40,169 bases of DNA from Yersinia rohdei ATCC 43380 (GTDB lineage Bacteria; Pseudomonadota; Gammaproteobacteria; Enterobacterales; Enterobacteriaceae). The stretch's first letter is position 1; every line of letters begins with the position of its first letter. Below are positions 37,406-40,169 of this stretch, piece by piece. The DNA lies in assembly GCF_000173775.1 (NCBI RefSeq), contig NZ_ACCD01000034.1, forward strand, positions 1 to 40,169. Direction: 5' to 3'. A program made the translations under genes and the position numbers. The notes under the pieces are model-generated. The model worked only from the letters and a program-made list of their open reading frames with translations. It searched no databases and was not told the origin of the DNA.

Positions 37406-39073
37406 CTATTTGGTCATTTTCTTATACTTGATACGATGTGGCTCCAGTGCTTCGGCACCCAGAGTGCGTTTTTTCCACTCTTCGTATTCAGTAAAGTTAC
37501 CCTCGAAGAATTCCACTTTGCCTTCATCTTGATAATCGATGATGTGGGTGGCAATTCGGTCAAGGAACCAACGGTCATGAGAAATAACCATGGCGCAACC
37601 AGGGAATTCCAGTATGGCGTTTTCCAGTGCGCGCAGGGTTTCGATGTCCAAATCGTTGGTCGGTTCATCGAGCAGCAACATGTTGCCGCCAACCTGAAGC
37701 AATTTAGCCAGATGGATACGGCCGCGCTCACCACCGGACAATTCACCGACTCGCTTACCTTGGTCAATACCTTTGAAGTTAAAGCGGCCAACATAGGCGC
37801 GGCTTGGAATTTCAAAGTTGCCGATCTTCATGATGTCCTGACCGCCGGAAACTTCTTCCCACACGGTTTTGCTGCCATCCATATTGTCGCGGAACTGATC
37901 GACAGAGGCCAGAATCACGGTATCACCCAGTGAAATCGTGCCGGAATCAGGTTGTTCCTGACCCGATAACATGCGGAACAAGGTTGATTTACCGGCGCCG
38001 TTCGGCCCGATAATCCCAACTATCGCGCCTTTTGGCAGCGCGAAAGTCAGGTCGTCAATCAGCACTCGGTCACCGTAAGACTTGCTAAGATGCTCAACTT
38101 CTAGCACTTTATCGCCTAAACGTGGGCCAGGTGGGATAAACAACTCACTGGTTTCGTTACGTTTTTGGTACTCGACACTGTTAAGTTCTTCAAAGCGGGC
38201 CAGACGTGCTTTACCTTTCGCCTGACGGCCTTTAGGATTCTGGCGAACCCACTCCAGCTCTTTCTCAATAGATTTGCGACGCGCGGCTTCGGAAGAGGCT
38301 TCCAACGCCAAACGGGCATCTTTTTGTTCCAACCATGAGGAATAGTTACCTTCCCACGGAATACCTTCACCACGGTCAAGTTCCAGAATCCAACCCGCCA
38401 CGTTATCAAGGAAATAACGGTCATGGGTGATGGCGACCACAGTGCCTTCATAGTCATGCAGGAAGCGTTCCAGCCAAGCCACGGATTCAGCATCCAAGTG
38501 GTTGGTAGGTTCATCCAGCAACAGCATGTCTGGTTTTTCCAGCAGCAGGCGGCAAATTGCGACACGGCGGCGTTCACCACCGGACAAATTGGCAATTTTG
38601 GCATCCCAAGCTGGCAGACGCAGGGCATCCGCCGCGCGTTCTAGCTGGTTATCCAGATTGTGGCCGTCATGGGATTGGATAATGGCTTCCAATTCGCCTT
38701 GCTCTTTTGCCAGCTTGTCAAAATCAGCATCAGGATCAGCATACAGCGCATAAACTTCATCCAGACGGGTCAGCGCGCGTTTAACTTCGCCAACAGCTTC
38801 CTCAACTGACTCACGCACAGTTTGTTCAAGGTTTAGCTGAGGTTCCTGCGGCAGGTAACCAATCTTGATCCCTGGCTGTGGACGAGCTTCACCTTCAATA
38901 TCTGTATCGATACCGGCCATGATGCGCAACAGGGTAGATTTACCCGAGCCGTTAAGACCCAGCACACCAATCTTGGCCCCCGGGAAGAAACTCAAGGAGA
39001 TGTTTTTCAAAATATGACGCTTCGGCGGAACTACTTTGCCGACGCGATGCATGGAATAGACGTATTGAGCCAC
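37406..39073 (-). CDS. ettA: Energy-dependent translational throttle protein EttA (ABC-F)
   Basis: EttA is an ABC-F ATPase that binds the ribosomal E site and gates translation according to the ADP/ATP ratio. The 555-residue protein has two ABC domains: Walker A GLNGSGKST (about 39-47) and GPNGAGKST (about 356-364), signatures LSGGERRRVAICRLLL and LSGGERGRIHLAKLL, and Walker B DEPTNHLD and DEPTNDLD. The arm and linker characteristic of EttA lie between. There are no membrane segments. The start is GTG at 39073, giving MAQYVYSMHRVGK. Its upstream region is only 29 bases from an integrase remnant. Confidence 0.96.
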   Translation of the reverse strand: MAQYVYSMHRVGKVVPPKRHILKNISLSFFPGAKIGVLGLNGSGKSTLLRIMAGIDTDIEGEARPQPGIKIGYLPQEPQLNLEQTVRESVEEAVGEVKRALTRLDEVYALYADPDADFDKLAKEQGELEAIIQSHDGHNLDNQLERAADALRLPAWDAKIANLSGGERRRVAICRLLLEKPDMLLLDEPTNHLDAESVAWLERFLHDYEGTVVAITHDRYFLDNVAGWILELDRGEGIPWEGNYSSWLEQKDARLALEASSEAARRKSIEKELEWVRQNPKGRQAKGKARLARFEELNSVEYQKRNETSELFIPPGPRLGDKVLEVEHLSKSYGDRVLIDDLTFALPKGAIVGIIGPNGAGKSTLFRMLSGQEQPDSGTISLGDTVILASVDQFRDNMDGSKTVWEEVSGGQDIMKIGNFEIPSRAYVGRFNFKGIDQGKRVGELSGGERGRIHLAKLLQVGGNMLLLDEPTNDLDIETLRALENAILEFPGCAMVISHDRWFLDRIATHIIDYQDEGKVEFFEGNFTEYEEWKKRTLGAEALEPHRIKYKKMTK

Positions 39074-39102
39074 GTTGCGCTAACCCTCGCTGTAACTGGT
39101 TT

Positions 39103-39811
39103 TTATGATGTCCCACTCTTTGTGTGGGGCATGTATGGGGCATTAGAGCCTAACTTTGCGTTTAGCAACGCAAGCTGGTCAGCGTTATGATCCGGCATCC
39201 AATCACCGTAGACGCTAAACAGCATTTGTGCTGAGGTGTGCCCCATTTGCATTGCAATAAATGCAGGGTTCGCCCCAGCGGATAACGACCAACACGCGAA
39301 AGTATGGCGCGATTGGTATGCATTTCGATGTCGCAGTTTAGCCCGTTTCACTGCCCGATCCCAGCTATCAGCTAGAGCAGTTGGTGTAAAACGTTCACCA
39401 GCTCTATTTCCTTTTACATTAATCTGCGGATCAAACACGAAAGTGCATAGGTCTGTACGGCTTTTGCCATGCTCTTGCATTAACACTGTTACTTTGCTGG
39501 TGGGATTTAATCGTGTTAATGCCTGCTGCTTTCTTAATGCTTCTTTCGCAGATTCCATCAGAAAAATAGTGCGATCGGTACCGGCCTCAGTTTTTGGCAA
39601 AGTGTACTGTTCCACACTAGTCCAGTTACGCCGCACCGTTAGTATGCCAGCTTCCAGATCGATATCTTCCCAAACTAATGCACAAAGCTCTCCATGGCGA
39701 AGGCCGGTATCGGACTCTGGCGCGCTTAAGTTTACTGACTGATGTGGTGGGATCCTGTTTTAAATAACTACTTTTCACCGCGAATTTTACAGCGCCTTGC
39801 ATACAGATCAC
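39103..39811 (-). pseudogene. Tyrosine integrase remnant, truncated and frameshifted
   Basis: The C-terminal catalytic part of a phage or island integrase is readable: TGLRHGELCALVWEDIDLEA (first catalytic Arg), YQSRHTFACW, MGHTSAQMLFSVYGDW with the nucleophile Tyr. A piece of the N-terminal core-binding domain (AVKFAVKSSYLKQDPTTSVS) lies upstream in another frame. Only about ten codons separate it from TGLRHGEL, where intact relatives have about 60, so an internal deletion with frame change occurred near 39715-39735. The N terminus is cut off at 39811 by an IS903-type end. The gene is dead as it stands. Confidence 0.85.
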
Positions 39812-40169
39812 GGCTTTGTTGAATAAATCGGGGTCAGATAAAGCTAACCCCTATCAGCCATTTTCTCAGGTATGACTACGCGCGTCATTTTGTTCAATGC
39901 ACGGATCATGGCCATAGCCTCACCAACCTGCGCATCGTAGTCACGCACCCACCCAACAGTTGTTTAACCCGGTATATCGCCGTTTCGGCCACCGAACTCC
40001 GGTTATCAGCCGTGTGTCATTTCCAATAATCATGAGTACCGGTGTCCACGGCCAGGTGCAGTTTCCGCCATATGCAACGCTTTTCCTGGCCGTGTTTTTT
40101 CACCTTCGACTCATTCTCACCGAAGACTTTTAATTCGGTGGAGTCGATAACAAGATGGGCAATTTTGCC
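39812..40169 (-). mobile_element. IS5-family (IS903 group) insertion sequence, partial
   Basis: The terminal inverted repeat GGCTTTGTTGAATAAATC at 39812-39829 is the 18-bp IS903 end. The transposase remnant on the minus strand fills the rest and runs off the window. If insertion was recent, a 9-bp target duplication of 39803-39811 should flank the other end. Confidence 0.88.
39844..40169 (-). pseudogene. IS903-type transposase, degenerate 3' part
   Basis: Reading in from the window edge, the frame shows the IS5-family segment HLVIDSTELKVFGENE, KKHGQEKRCIWRKLHLAVDT and then a stop after HDYWK near 40014. The C-terminal YREK-region-like motif SSVAETAIYRVKQLLGG follows almost at once. About 80 residues expected between them are missing, and another frame change precedes WVRDYDAQVGEAMAMIRALN. 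The element cannot make an active transposase unless a helper acts in trans. Confidence 0.85.

Noticed and set aside
38116-38628. 170-codon frame on the ettA strand in another phase
   Set aside because: Overlaps the intact ABC-F frame of ettA and has no family features.

Overview
The window looks like a chromosomal segment of a sucrose-positive Yersinia (Y. enterocolitica or a near relative). This rests on gene order, Enterobacterales-type genes (rsmC-holD-rimI-prfC-osmY, deoCABD, smp-serB-radA-nadR-ettA), three tandem tRNA-Leu(CAG) genes and ERIC-type repeats. The species is inferred from layout and cannot be proved from this sequence alone.

Left part, 1-11.1 kb: carbon utilisation. On the plus strand are the last two genes of a PTS-dependent dihydroxyacetone kinase (dhaL, dhaM; dhaK would lie off the left edge). 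Facing them on the minus strand is a complete sucrose regulon, transcribed scrK > scrY > scrA > scrB > scrR and then, with an 8-base overlap, dhaR, the activator of the dha genes. Sucrose enters through the ScrY porin, is phosphorylated by EIIBC ScrA, cleaved by ScrB and the fructose is phosphorylated by ScrK. A perfect ScrR-type palindrome sits over the likely scrY -35 element.

Middle part, 11.1-23.6 kb: a gene-poor 666-base stretch, a membrane diguanylate cyclase, a DUF1435 membrane protein behind a Fur-box-like site, the leu tRNA cluster with its own stringent-type promoter, a LysR regulator divergent from an aldo/keto reductase, and then the conserved block rsmC / holD-rimI, prfC, osmY, ytjA, yjjU, a new candidate small ORF, yjjV.

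Nucleoside block, 23.6-30.3 kb: a NupC-family nucleoside transporter followed by deoC, deoA, deoB, deoD. Both the transporter and deoC are preceded by two CRP sites exactly 52 bp apart, the classic CRP/CytR layout. The deo mRNA leader is unusually long (about 360 nt). It can fold into several stems and contains a 36-codon upstream ORF with a good ribosome binding site. This is the most promising undescribed element of the window.

Right part, 30.3-40.2 kb: smp divergent from serB, radA, nadR (with a perfect 18-bp NadR box abutting its ribosome binding site), an MDR-type oxidoreductase divergent from a LysR regulator, and ettA. Directly upstream of ettA, where E. coli has slt, lies a decayed tyrosine integrase cut by an IS903-type element that is itself degenerate and runs off the window. 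This marks the edge of a genomic island or prophage remnant. Several palindromic repeats (two ERIC-type, others unclassified) lie between genes.
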